Assembly: GCF_013426915.1 (NCBI RefSeq)
Contig: NZ_AP023181.1
Coordinates: 1,860,001-1,924,000 of the forward strand
Direction of reading: 5' to 3'
Origin: Paraburkholderia sp. PGU19
GTDB lineage: Bacteria > Pseudomonadota > Gammaproteobacteria > Burkholderiales > Burkholderiaceae
DNA length: 64,000 nt
In this document: piece after piece, positions 9,246-17,384 of the stretch
Position numbering within the stretch: position 1 is the stretch's first letter
How the letters are laid out: each line of letters starts with the position of its first letter
Translations under genes and position numbers: made by a program
Notes under the pieces: generated by a model
Told to the model about the DNA's origin: nothing
What the model saw: the letters and a program-made list of their open reading frames with translations, nothing else
Databases searched by the model: none

Positions 9246-9361
9246 CTTTCGGCCCTCCGTCAGATGTTGCACGGATGCGGCGGGCAGCCGGCCTCCTGTG
9301 CGAGCACGCGGCCACGCCGCGCGTCGGCCAGCCATCGGACCAGGCGCGCGATGCGTTGTTA

Positions 9362-9590
9362 AGGGCGCGGGCCCGACGCGGTAGTGGACGCCGTTCTCCT
9401 CATACGAGGGCTTGATCCACGTATTGCCGCACAGGTAGTAGGTGCCGCCCTGGACCGCGGGCGTGACGCACCCGCCAGTTCGTAGCTCGATTGCTGGTAC
9501 TTCTGCACGAACCAGTTCGCGGCGGTATCGCGCATCGGGTATTTCTGTTCACAAGACGCGCTTGAGCACGATTTGCTCTCGTTTCGTCAA
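9362..9590 (-). pseudogene. Remnant of a small secreted Cys-containing protein gene
   Basis: On the minus strand two pieces of protein-like text lie in adjacent frames. The upstream piece reads SCEQKYPMRDTAANWFVQKY down to about 9471; the downstream piece (9470-9362) reads TPAVQGGTYYLCGNTWIKPS and ENGVHYRVGPAP. The second piece resembles the C-terminus of small Burkholderia-group secreted proteins with a YxxCGNxWxxPxY pattern, as far as I recall them. There is no stop in frame at its end, no start for the first piece, and a frame change near 9470, so this is best read as a decayed gene. Only the text pattern supports it. Confidence 0.4.
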
Positions 9591-9700
9591 GATTGACCCC
9601 AGCAATGTGCGCGACCCATAGCGCATTTGAGTCTCCTCGTCGCTTTGAGCCCTCTAGTTGCGCACCTCGGGTCACGGGCGCTCAGTTCCCCTTTGTTTGG

Positions 9701-10393
9701 CTATCGAGGCTTAACGTATTGCGCTATAGATTTGGAAACGGCGTCGCACCACTGGTCCATGATCGGCTTGACGGAATCGAACGTAACCACGGGCTCATTC
9801 GATGCAACACGCTTCAGACGCTCGCCGGTATGCGTGCGTATGACTTTTGACAGAACTTCCCCGGAGACGCTGTCGGTGCCAATTGCCTCGACCAGCAGCT
9901 TCGACTGCTGCGGCGCACCCTCCACCGCATTAACCGCCATTGAGATGACGAAGGCCTGCGGCACGTACTGATATGGTTTGAGACCCGCCGCTGTGGTGGC
10001 TACTCCGGTTAAGGCGACCTGCAGCTTGACCACCCCCGGTCCCGGCGCGTCCACGACCCGGACTCTCGATGCGATCGCCTGTCTCAGGCAGGTGGTGCCG
10101 TAGCCGCGTATCTGGTCGAGCGTCGCTTGGCTCACTTGCGCTGTCGGTTCGGCCTTGGGATAGAACACGACGGGATCCACGATGATTGCGCTGTAGTTAG
10201 CCGGGTTGAGCTTGGGGTTGATGTACCGCAGGAACGTTTCCCCGTCGGGATCAGTCGCCTGCGTCAGGTCGGAGTAGTTCGGCAGAAAGCCCGAGTATTC
10301 GGGCTGGGTCGGCGTATTGCTGCTACTCGCGCATCCGACGAGCAAAATCGCAGCGACGATTGCGGAGACGCCATGGAAGACGATCTTGCTCAT
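9701..10393 (-). CDS. DUF3313 family lipoprotein
   Basis: A 230-residue lipoprotein. The start at 10393 follows AAAGGGTGA. The signal peptide ends in a lipobox (ILLVGC, Cys21), so the protein should be lipid-anchored at the outer membrane or periplasmic face. The body matches DUF3313: EYSGFLPNYSDL, then FLRYINPKLNPANYSAIIVD, GVVKLQVALTGV, and SKLLVEAIGTDSVSGEVL. Members are widespread in proteobacteria and have no assigned function. It has no obvious operon partner and sits in a stretch with several gene remnants. Confidence 0.85.
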   Translation of the reverse strand: MSKIVFHGVSAIVAAILLVGCASSSNTPTQPEYSGFLPNYSDLTQATDPDGETFLRYINPKLNPANYSAIIVDPVVFYPKAEPTAQVSQATLDQIRGYGTTCLRQAIASRVRVVDAPGPGVVKLQVALTGVATTAAGLKPYQYVPQAFVISMAVNAVEGAPQQSKLLVEAIGTDSVSGEVLSKVIRTHTGERLKRVASNEPVVTFDSVKPIMDQWCDAVSKSIAQYVKPR

Positions 10394-10590
10394 AGTTTCA
10401 CCCTTTCGTGTCGACCTGACGTCTAACACTATTGGTCACGACCCTATAGTTCGCAATTAGACCAAAGGACTACCTTGGATATGGGCCTGTAAGCTCGATG
10501 TATTGAAGCCGTGCCCGCCGCTTTGCTCGGCGCATGTGCGACGTTATCAGGCGTCCGAGGCAAACGGAATGGCGTGCGGAAGATCCGAGA

Positions 10591-11028
10591 TCAACGGTTG
10601 GCCGCGAGGCTAAAACGATCCAGGGCCGCTCGACCCTCTGACGTAAGCCCGAATCTGTTGCGGCAAGCGGCTTCAGGAGCAGAAGGTGCGCTTCGGTCCT
10701 GGAATTTCGATTTCGCCTGGCTGCAAAAACCGTTGAACCAATATGAAACGACGTAAGGCAGCGGCGGTTCCCTCTTTGTTCTGTAACTCATGGTATCGAC
10801 CAAGGCCGCGTCCAGATTTATCCGGTCAACCCGAATTGACATCAAGTGAAACTCACTGCTTCCCTTGTGCTTCTTGTACCAGGAGCTTGCCGCGGAGGAG
10901 GGGTTCGTCGTTTTCAGCCAGTCTTGAATGTACTGCTCCCGGTCGGTTGCGCAGTCGGTGGAAAAAATGTACTCGGTGCTTGCGGTCCTGCACAGTTCGT
11001 AGGTTCCGAGTGTGAGAGTGCGACCTAG
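10591..11028 (-). CDS. Unrecognised protein, open frame without a good start (partial or decayed)
   Basis: The minus frame is open from 11028 to the stop at 10591 (146 codons) and reads as a genuine protein: LGTYELCRTASTEYIFSTDC, then DREQYIQDWLKTTNPSS, WYKKHKGSSEFHLMSIRVDR, TMSYRTKREPPLPYVVSYWF and NGFCSQAKSKFQDR. It has three early cysteines and a regular charge pattern. Directly upstream in the same frame is a TGA (11029-11031) and there is no ATG or GTG before residue 50; the first usable start is TTG at 10845. The expected N-terminus (perhaps a signal peptide) is missing or out of frame, so the gene is probably broken. I do not recognise the family. Confidence 0.45.
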   Translation of the reverse strand, partial: LGRTLTLGTYELCRTASTEYIFSTDCATDREQYIQDWLKTTNPSSAASSWYKKHKGSSEFHLMSIRVDRINLDAALVDTMSYRTKREPPLPYVVSYWFNGFCSQAKSKFQDRSAPSAPEAACRNRFGLTSEGRAALDRFSLAANR

Positions 11029-11366
11029 TCATGGGTTGGATGGTAAGCGCATTGCGCTCTATTACCATTCGAAAGTGCACATCGTCGAGTCTGCACAGCT
11101 ACGGAAGATCGCGGCTCAAGGCAATCGCGCCGCGCATCGGCTCTCGACGGACTTCCGGGTTCGGCCGGTCTTGGTCATTTACCTCAACCCGCTTGCGAAC
11201 ATTCGAGGATCAGGTTTGCCGGTGACAGCAGGCCGTCGGCTGCTCATGACCAGCTTCGCTGATGAGTGAAGTTCTTCGGAGCGTCACTCTGATCGCCGAT
11301 CCGTTGGCTTTTCGGTACTCGCGGCGGCCCTTTGAGGCGAATGCAACAATGGGTGCCGAAGGGGCG
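11029..11366. other. Spacer without a supported gene
   Basis: These 338 bases separate the unrecognised minus-strand frame from the small secreted protein gene. Short frames are present on both strands without domain-like text. The lost 5' end of the 10591-11028 gene may lie in its left part, but I could not find a matching frame. Confidence 0.3.
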
Positions 11367-11651
11367 TCAGTTGCATCCGTGACTGCTCGCGGTCCGGTAA
11401 CAGGTTTTCCCCTCGGGGCCGTGAACCACACCTTTGCCGTTCATCGTCTTCGCCTCGCCACCCCGGTTGGTCTGAGTCGTCCGCATTCCATTCTGGTTCG
11501 CTTCGGACGTCCAGGCCGTACCCGTGTTCCGGTTATAGCCGCCGGCCGTCTGTCCGTTGCCACAGACCGTCTCGCCACGGGCGTTTGTCGCACATTCCGC
11601 AAACGCGTTCGCGGACAGCATGACACATGCCAGTACTATCAGAGTCTTCAT
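11367..11651 (-). CDS. Small secreted four-cysteine protein
   Basis: A 94-residue protein with a clear signal peptide (MKTLIVLACVMLSANAFA, cleavage before ECATN). The mature 76 residues are Gly, Asn and Thr rich and hold four cysteines (20, 30, 84, 93), suggesting two disulfides. The ATG at 11651 is preferred over the ATG two codons earlier because GGGGGA is spaced correctly from it. Similar short periplasmic proteins are common in the Burkholderia group and have no known role. No partner gene is adjacent. Confidence 0.7.
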   Translation of the reverse strand: MKTLIVLACVMLSANAFAECATNARGETVCGNGQTAGGYNRNTGTAWTSEANQNGMRTTQTNRGGEAKTMNGKGVVHGPEGKTCYRTASSHGCN

Positions 11652-12359
11652 GAACATTTCCCCCGAGGGCTGCGGCAGCAGATGTACTCTCCGCGTCAAT
11701 TGAATCTTGGGCCAGGGTGCCGGCCAGTATCGCAAACTGGCTGCATTGGATATTAGTTTAGGTCTTTCGGGGCCATTTACCTCCCTCAAGGTAGCATTCA
11801 CTCCGGCGAATTCGGGACGAACGGCAGGCGATGCGATCGAAGCCGCCACCGCCCAGGAGCTGTGCGGGCTCGTCAGCGGATTTGTATCCCTTAATTTGAT
11901 ATCAGACGAACGGCGGCCATGGTCCTACGGGGTGGCTGACGCAACAGCACGAGTGACCGTTGCACCTTCGGCAGCGGGCTTCGAGCGATAGCAACCGCGC
12001 ATGACCAGAGAGGGTCGAATTCACCCATTGATCGATACATGGATCTGCCATTCGAAGTCAACACGCGACGAACGTCCGATCTTTGTTGTTAAGCGGCCTT
12101 CGCTACGTCGCTATGCGAACGCCGGCAATGGCCGCCGATGACGCGACACCGACTTCCTGCGATCGAGTGACCCATTACCGAGCGGAATGACAGTCGTGGA
12201 ATGTCCTGGCGACGCATCGAACGGAAGTCCCGTCATGGCCGACTACCGCCCGACGCAGTAAATGCCACCAGAGCGAAGCGATGCCGTCAACGCATTCACG
12301 CCAACGTAGACCTGGTTACACGGCAGTGCCACCAGTCACACATACACCGGCGCTCCACG
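11652..12359. other. Long spacer without a supported gene
   Basis: A 708-base stretch between the small secreted protein and the LysR gene next to sdh. The frames here (for example plus 11707-11991 and 12201-12569) are either shadows of the neighbours or lack protein-like text. Together with the remnants at 9362-11028 it suggests old, decayed DNA. No repeat or RNA gene was seen. Confidence 0.35.
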
Positions 12360-13256
12360 CTACGACATATCCGCCGCAAACACCGAAGCCTGCTCGAGAA
12401 AATTCGCCGTCTTTGCTGGCGTCGATTCGATCCGCGATGCCAGCACCAGCCGGATCGAAATAGGTTTGCCGAGTGCGTCGACGTACACGACGCCTTCAAC
12501 CTGTATCTGACAAACAGAAGCCGGCACCAGCGAAACACCAAACTCCGCCGCCACGAGATTCACCACTGACGACAACTGCGGCGCCTGCTGCCCGGCAATC
12601 GGCTCGAAGCCTGCCTCCCTGCACGCGCCGACTATCACATCATGCAACGTCGGGCTAGCCTCTCGCGGCAGCATCACGAACGGGTCTTCGGCCAGATCCG
12701 ACAGCGCGATCTTGCGCTTCTTCGCAAGACGATGCGTGGCGGGCAGCACGATCTTCATCGGTTCGATTGCGATGTGATGGAACTGCACGCCAGCGGGCGA
12801 CTGACTGCCGAGACGTACGAACGCAACGTCCACGCGGCGTTCGTCGAGATAGGCGAGCAGTTGCGCCGTGTTGCCTTCCGCCAGCGTCAGCGTGACATTC
12901 GGATAAGCCTGCCGGTAAGCGCGGATCAGCTTCGACACGACAGGATTGAAAGCCGCCGACCCCGTAAAGCCGATGTTCAGTTGGCCGATCTCACCGCGCC
13001 CGGCGCTCTGCGCCTTTTCGACGGCGATACGCGTGTCGTGCAGGATGCGTTTGGCGTCGGCGGCGAAGGCTTCGCCCGCCTCCGTCAGCACGACGCCATG
13101 CCCTGTGCGGCGAAACAGGCGCACGCCCATTTCGTCTTCGAGCGCGTGGATTTGCTGGCTGAGGGGCGGCTGACCGATGCCCAGCCTTTCAGCCGCGCGG
13201 GTGACGTTGCGCTCTTCGGCAACGGCGAGGAAGTAGCGGATATGGCGCAGTTCCAT
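12360..13256 (-). CDS. LysR family transcriptional regulator (BenM/CatM-like)
   Basis: A 298-residue regulator with an N-terminal helix-turn-helix (MELRHIRYFLAVAEERNVTR, GIGQPPLSQQIHALEDEMG, wing RLFRRTGHGVVLTEAG) and a co-inducer domain beginning near residue 90 (IGQLNIGFTGSAAFNPVV). The short spacing MELRHIRYF and the GxGQPPLSQQI motif place it near the BenM/CatM/CbnR group, which respond to muconate-like or other carboxylates. It is divergent from sdhC with a 222-bp gap holding two candidate dyads, so it may sense a carboxylate and act on itself or on sdh. That link is inferred from position only. Confidence 0.9.
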   Translation of the reverse strand: MELRHIRYFLAVAEERNVTRAAERLGIGQPPLSQQIHALEDEMGVRLFRRTGHGVVLTEAGEAFAADAKRILHDTRIAVEKAQSAGRGEIGQLNIGFTGSAAFNPVVSKLIRAYRQAYPNVTLTLAEGNTAQLLAYLDERRVDVAFVRLGSQSPAGVQFHHIAIEPMKIVLPATHRLAKKRKIALSDLAEDPFVMLPREASPTLHDVIVGACREAGFEPIAGQQAPQLSSVVNLVAAEFGVSLVPASVCQIQVEGVVYVDALGKPISIRLVLASRIESTPAKTANFLEQASVFAADMS

Positions 13257-13286
13257 GCGATATATGGAAAAGCTATTTCAGAAAGA

Positions 13287-13339
13287 CGCGATAGATATTG
13301 GACAGTATAACAGTCCCGCGACAAAATATCGCTATCGCG
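13287..13339. promoter_or_regulatory. LysR/sdhC divergent control region with dyads
   Basis: CGCGATAG at 13287-13294 is mirrored by CTATCGCG at 13332-13339. Between them GGAC (13300-13303) N9 GTCC (13313-13316) forms a second symmetric site. The nesting lies between the LysR start (13256) and sdhC (13479), so it is a plausible regulator-binding region. No promoter hexamers were assigned. Confidence 0.4.
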
Positions 13340-13478
13340 CGGTCCGCCGCCCCTGTACGTCTCCCCGGATAACGTCCCCAACAATCGTCAAGAGGAGAAA
13401 GGCAGGACGCATCGCGCCTGTGGTGGCGTGCGGCTATGCCGTCGTTGTTTCTTTTTGAAGAGCCGAAAGGGGTCTACT

Positions 13479-13895
13479 GTGGCTGACACATTGAAAAAAC
13501 CGAGGCCGGAATACCGGAACATCGGTATCGGGCAGATATTGACGGCATACCGTCTTCCTCTCGCGGGGCGGGTGTCGATTCTTCACCGCGTGAGCGGCGG
13601 CCTGCTGTTCATCTTCCTTCCGTTCCTGCTGTACCTCTTTGACCAGAGCCTGACCTCCGAACTGAGCTACGAGGTGTTCAAGGGCTTCCTGTCCAACATC
13701 ATCGTCAAGCTGATCGTGCTGGTGCTGGCCTGGGCGTTCCTGTTCCACTTCTGCGCGGGCGTGCGCCATCTGTCGATGGACGTGAATCACGACGCGGTCT
13801 CGAAAGAGCGTGGCAAGAGCACGTCGGTCGTCGTGCTGGTGGTGTCGTCGATCCTGACGATCGCCTTTGCGCTCAAACTGTTCGGAGCATTCTAA
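13479..13895 (+). CDS. sdhC: Succinate dehydrogenase cytochrome b556 subunit
   Basis: A 138-residue membrane anchor of respiratory complex II. The GTG at 13479 is chosen because AAAGGGG is correctly spaced upstream and the product then starts VADTLKKPRPEYRNIGI, as in beta-proteobacterial SdhC. Quinone-site and helix I features are in LAGRVSILHRVSGGLLFIFL; helix II carries the heme-region histidine in LFHFCAGVRHLSMDVNHDA; a third helix ends the protein. It is the first gene of sdhCDABE, with sdhD starting five bases after its stop. Confidence 0.96.
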   Translation: MADTLKKPRPEYRNIGIGQILTAYRLPLAGRVSILHRVSGGLLFIFLPFLLYLFDQSLTSELSYEVFKGFLSNIIVKLIVLVLAWAFLFHFCAGVRHLSMDVNHDAVSKERGKSTSVVVLVVSSILTIAFALKLFGAF

Positions 13896-13899
13896 AAAC

Positions 13900-14268
13900 A
13901 TGTCCGCCAATAACCGAGTTGGTTCGAAGCGCCTCGTCGTGGGCGCGCATTATGGTCTGCGCGACTGGCTCGCGCAGCGCATCACGGCCGTCATCATGGC
14001 CGTGTACACGGTCATCCTGCTCGCCTGGTTCTTCGGCGCGCACGCATTCTCTTACGACGGCTGGGCGGGCATTTTCGCCACGCAGTGGATGAAGCTCGCC
14101 ACGTTCGTGACGCTGCTGTCGCTGTTCTATCACGCGTGGGTCGGCATCCGGGACATCTGGATGGACTACATCAAGCCCGTTGGCACGCGGCTTCTGCTGC
14201 AGGCGTTGACGATCGTCTGGCTGCTCGCGTGTGCGGGCTACGCTGCGCAGATTCTCTGGAGAGTGTAA
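13900..14268 (+). CDS. sdhD: Succinate dehydrogenase hydrophobic membrane anchor
   Basis: A 122-residue membrane protein with three predicted helices (TAVIMAVYTVILLAWFFG, LATFVTLLSLFYHAWVGI, LLLQALTIVWLLACAGYAA). YHAWVGIRDIWMDYIKP is the conserved heme and quinone region; the His there is the expected axial ligand. The ATG at 13900 is used rather than an in-frame upstream codon inside sdhC. It anchors SdhAB with SdhC in the inner membrane. sdhA begins three bases downstream. Confidence 0.95.
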   Translation: MSANNRVGSKRLVVGAHYGLRDWLAQRITAVIMAVYTVILLAWFFGAHAFSYDGWAGIFATQWMKLATFVTLLSLFYHAWVGIRDIWMDYIKPVGTRLLLQALTIVWLLACAGYAAQILWRV

Positions 14269-14271
14269 AGA

Positions 14272-16047
14272 ATGGCTGCAATCAAGAATTCCCTGCCGCG
14301 TCGCCGCTTCGACGTGGTTATCGTTGGCGCGGGCGGCTCGGGGATGCGCGCGTCGCTGCAGCTCGCGCGCGCGGGCCTGTCGGTCTGCGTGCTGTCGAAA
14401 GTGTTCCCGACGCGCTCGCACACGGTGGCGGCGCAAGGCGGCATCGGCGCCTCGCTCGGCAACATGAGCGAAGACAACTGGCATTACCACTTCTACGACA
14501 CGATCAAGGGCTCCGACTGGCTCGGCGACCAGGACGCGATCGAGTTCATGTGCCGCGAAGCACCGAACGCCGTCTACGAACTCGAACACTTCGGCATGCC
14601 GTTCGACCGTAACGCGGATGGCACGATCTACCAGCGCCCGTTCGGCGGCCACACGGCCAACTACGGCGAGAAGCCGGTGCAGCGCGCGTGCGCGGCGGCT
14701 GACCGGACTGGCCACGCACTCTTGCACACGCTGTACCAGCAGAACGTCGCCGCCAAGACCACGTTCTTCGTCGAATGGATGGCGCTGGACCTGATCCGCG
14801 ACGCCGACGGCGACGTGCTCGGCGTGACCGCGCTGGAAATGGAAACGGGCGACGTCTACATCCTCGAAGGCAAGACCACGCTGTTCGCCACGGGCGGCGC
14901 GGGCCGGATCTTCGCGGCATCGACCAATGCGTTCATCAACACGGGTGACGGTCTGGGCATGGCCGCACGCGCGGGCATCCCGCTCGAGGACATGGAATTC
15001 TGGCAATTCCACCCGACGGGCGTCGCCGGCGCGGGCGTGCTGATCACGGAAGGCGTGCGCGGCGAAGGCGGCATCCTGCGTAACTCGGACGGCGAGCGCT
15101 TCATGGAGCGTTATGCGCCGACGCTGAAGGATCTGGCGCCGCGCGACTTCGTCTCGCGCTCGATGGACCAGGAAATCAAGGAAGGCCGTGGCGTCGGTCC
15201 GAACAAGGACCACGTGCTGCTCGACCTGTCGCACATCGGCGCCGAGACGATCATGAAGCGTCTGCCGTCGATCCGCGAAATCGCGTTGAAGTTCGCGAAC
15301 GTCGACTGCATCAAGGAACCGATTCCCGTCGTGCCGACCATCCACTACCAGATGGGCGGCATTCCGACGAACATCCACGGTCAGGTCGTCGGCACGGCCA
15401 AGGGCCACGAAGACCCGATCAACGGTTTCTACGCCGTGGGCGAATGCTCGTGCGTGTCGGTGCACGGCGCGAACCGCCTGGGCACGAACTCGCTGCTCGA
15501 CCTGGTGGTGTTCGGCCGCGCGGCGGGCAACCACATCGTCAAGCACGTGAAGGACATCAAGGAGCACAAGCCGCTGCCCGCCGATGCCGCTGATTTCGCG
15601 CTGTCGCGTCTCGCGAAGCTCGACAAGTCGAGTTCGGGCGAATACGCGCAGAACGTGGCGAACGACATCCGCTCGACGATGCAGGCGCACGCGGGCGTGT
15701 TCCGCACGTCGGCGCTGCTGGCTGAAGGCGTCGAGCGCATTCGCGAAGTGGCTGCACGTGTGGATAACATCCACCTGAAGGACAAGTCGAAGGTGTTCAA
15801 CACGGCGCGCGTGGAAGCGCTCGAAGTGGAGAACCTGATCGAGGTGGCGCGCGCGACGATGGTGTCGGCCGAAGCGCGCAAGGAAAGCCGTGGCGCACAC
15901 GCGCAGAACGACTTCGAACATCGCGACGACGAGAACTGGCTGCGCCATACGCTGTGGTACAGCGAAGGCGACCGCCTCGACTACAAGCCGGTGCACATGA
16001 ACCCGCTGACGGTCGAATCGGTGCCGCCGAAAGCGCGTACCTTCTAA
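14272..16047 (+). CDS. sdhA: Succinate dehydrogenase flavoprotein subunit
   Basis: A 591-residue catalytic subunit that oxidises succinate to fumarate. The dinucleotide fold is DVVIVGAGGSGMRASLQLA; the covalent FAD histidine lies in RSHTVAAQGGIGASLGN; the active-site segment EFWQFHPTGVAGAGVL and the arginine-containing MGGIPTNIHG and NRLGTNSLLDLVVFGRAAG blocks are intact. The C-terminal helical domain and tail (RKESRGAHAQNDFEHRDDENW) are complete. Length and sequence are those of normal beta-proteobacterial SdhA. It is the third gene of the operon. Confidence 0.98.
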   Translation: MAAIKNSLPRRRFDVVIVGAGGSGMRASLQLARAGLSVCVLSKVFPTRSHTVAAQGGIGASLGNMSEDNWHYHFYDTIKGSDWLGDQDAIEFMCREAPNAVYELEHFGMPFDRNADGTIYQRPFGGHTANYGEKPVQRACAAADRTGHALLHTLYQQNVAAKTTFFVEWMALDLIRDADGDVLGVTALEMETGDVYILEGKTTLFATGGAGRIFAASTNAFINTGDGLGMAARAGIPLEDMEFWQFHPTGVAGAGVLITEGVRGEGGILRNSDGERFMERYAPTLKDLAPRDFVSRSMDQEIKEGRGVGPNKDHVLLDLSHIGAETIMKRLPSIREIALKFANVDCIKEPIPVVPTIHYQMGGIPTNIHGQVVGTAKGHEDPINGFYAVGECSCVSVHGANRLGTNSLLDLVVFGRAAGNHIVKHVKDIKEHKPLPADAADFALSRLAKLDKSSSGEYAQNVANDIRSTMQAHAGVFRTSALLAEGVERIREVAARVDNIHLKDKSKVFNTARVEALEVENLIEVARATMVSAEARKESRGAHAQNDFEHRDDENWLRHTLWYSEGDRLDYKPVHMNPLTVESVPPKARTF

Positions 16048-16071
16048 GGCATAAGTCAAAGGATCAGAGAA

Positions 16072-16776
16072 ATGGCCAAGCGTACATTTGAAATCTACCG
16101 CTACGACCCGGACAAGGACGCCGCGCCGCGCATGCAGACGTACGAGATCGAGATCGACTCGCACGAGCGCATGCTGCTCGACGCGCTGGTGAAACTGAAG
16201 GCACTGGACGAAACGCTGTCGTTCCGCCGCTCGTGCCGCGAGGGCGTGTGCGGCTCGGACGCGATGAACATCAACGGCAAGAACGGTCTTGCCTGCCTGA
16301 CGAACCTGAACGACCTGCCGCAGAAGATCGTGCTGCGACCGCTGCCCGGCCTGCCCGTGGTGCGCGACCTGATCTGCGACTTCACGCAGTTCTTCAACCA
16401 GTATCACTCGATCAAGCCGTATCTGATCAACGACACGCCGCCGCCGGAGAAGGAGCGTCTGCAGTCGCCGGAAGAGCGCGATGAGCTCGACGGCCTGTAC
16501 GAGTGCATCCTGTGCGCGAGTTGCTCGACGTCGTGCCCGAGCTTCTGGTGGAATCCGGACAAGTTCGTCGGCCCGGCAGGGCTGCTGCAAGCCTACCGTT
16601 TCATCGCGGATAGCCGCGATCAGGCGACGGGCGAGCGGCTGGACAACCTGGAAGATCCGTACCGTCTGTTCCGTTGCCATACGATCATGAACTGCGTCGA
16701 TGTGTGCCCGAAGGGGCTCAACCCGACGAAGGCGATCGGCAAGATCAAGGAATTGATGGTGCGCCGGGCTGTCTGA
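16072..16776 (+). CDS. sdhB: Succinate dehydrogenase iron-sulfur subunit
   Basis: A 234-residue electron-transfer subunit. The 2Fe-2S ligands are in [19 protein letters not shown] and LAC; the 4Fe-4S and 3Fe-4S ligands are in [17 protein letters not shown] and [17 protein letters not shown]. All expected cysteines are present, and Trp of FWWN matches the quinone-site position. AAAGGATCAGAG precedes the start. It passes electrons from SdhA FAD to ubiquinone at the SdhCD interface. sdhE follows after a single base. Confidence 0.98.
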   Translation: MAKRTFEIYRYDPDKDAAPRMQTYEIEIDSHERMLLDALVKLKALDETLSFRRSCREGVCGSDAMNINGKNGLACLTNLNDLPQKIVLRPLPGLPVVRDLICDFTQFFNQYHSIKPYLINDTPPPEKERLQSPEERDELDGLYECILCASCSTSCPSFWWNPDKFVGPAGLLQAYRFIADSRDQATGERLDNLEDPYRLFRCHTIMNCVDVCPKGLNPTKAIGKIKELMVRRAV

Positions 16777-16777
16777 G

Positions 16778-17047
16778 ATGGACGCATCGCATCAGTCCGA
16801 CCCGCTGCGTCGCGCGCGTCTGAAGTGGCGCGCCCGGCGCGGCCTGCTGGAAAACGATCTGATCTTCGAGCGTTTTTTCAGCCGATATGAGCATGATCTC
16901 AGTGATGCGGACGTAGGCGCGCTCACGCGCCTGCTCGAACTGAGCGATAACGACCTGATGGACTTGCTGCTCGCCCGCAAGGAACCGGAGGGCGACCTCG
17001 CCGACGCCGATGTCGTGCGGGTGCTGGAGATGCTGCGCACTGTGTGA
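16778..17047 (+). CDS. sdhE: FAD assembly factor SdhE
   Basis: An 89-residue protein of the SdhE/Sdh5 family that promotes covalent flavinylation of SdhA. The diagnostic RGxxE motif is present (RRGLLENDLIFERFF), followed by the acidic helical stretch YEHDLSDADVGALTRLLELS and NDLMDLLL. It begins one base after sdhB, so it is translated with it. In most Burkholderia-group genomes gltA follows at once; here no citrate synthase gene is found before the next gene, a chemoreceptor. Confidence 0.93.
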   Translation: MDASHQSDPLRRARLKWRARRGLLENDLIFERFFSRYEHDLSDADVGALTRLLELSDNDLMDLLLARKEPEGDLADADVVRVLEMLRTV

Positions 17048-17384
17048 ACCACAGTCGCGTAATCAGCTCTGGCAAAAGCAGCGCCTCTCTTCACGCATTG
17101 CTCGCTCGGGCGAGGTCAACCACCTCCGCCCGACGCGAGATTTCTTCACGGCGCTTCGCCGAGCCTCTTCCCCGAACATCGTGATAAACGCGATCGCGCA
17201 GCAATAGCCCGGTTCGCGCATCAACGTCGACACGACTGGCCTATTCAAACAATGAACGAACCAGTTAGCCACAATCGCTCTCCCAAACCAGCCGATATTT
17301 CCCGATTGTCCTAAAGCGTTCCCCGATATTGCCGTTAAAGCTGTTCAGTCAACTCTTCGCCGGCGCGTGCTGGCATCGATCAGC
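17048..17384. other. Spacer after the sdh operon, gltA absent
   Basis: The 337 bases after sdhE hold no coding text. Citrate synthase, the usual next gene in this group, is not here, not even as a recognisable fragment. No strong terminator hairpin was found in this gap. Confidence 0.5.

Noticed and set aside
13873..16680. A 935-codon minus-strand frame across the sdh operon
   Set aside because: It mirrors sdhC-sdhB, is rich in Arg, His and Val as expected from the antisense of a high-GC gene, and has no domain text; sdh on the plus strand is certain.
17367..17384. GTG start six codons upstream for the first chemoreceptor
   Set aside because: The ATG at 17385 places the first membrane helix at the usual distance from the N-terminus; evidence for either start is weak, so the shorter form was used.
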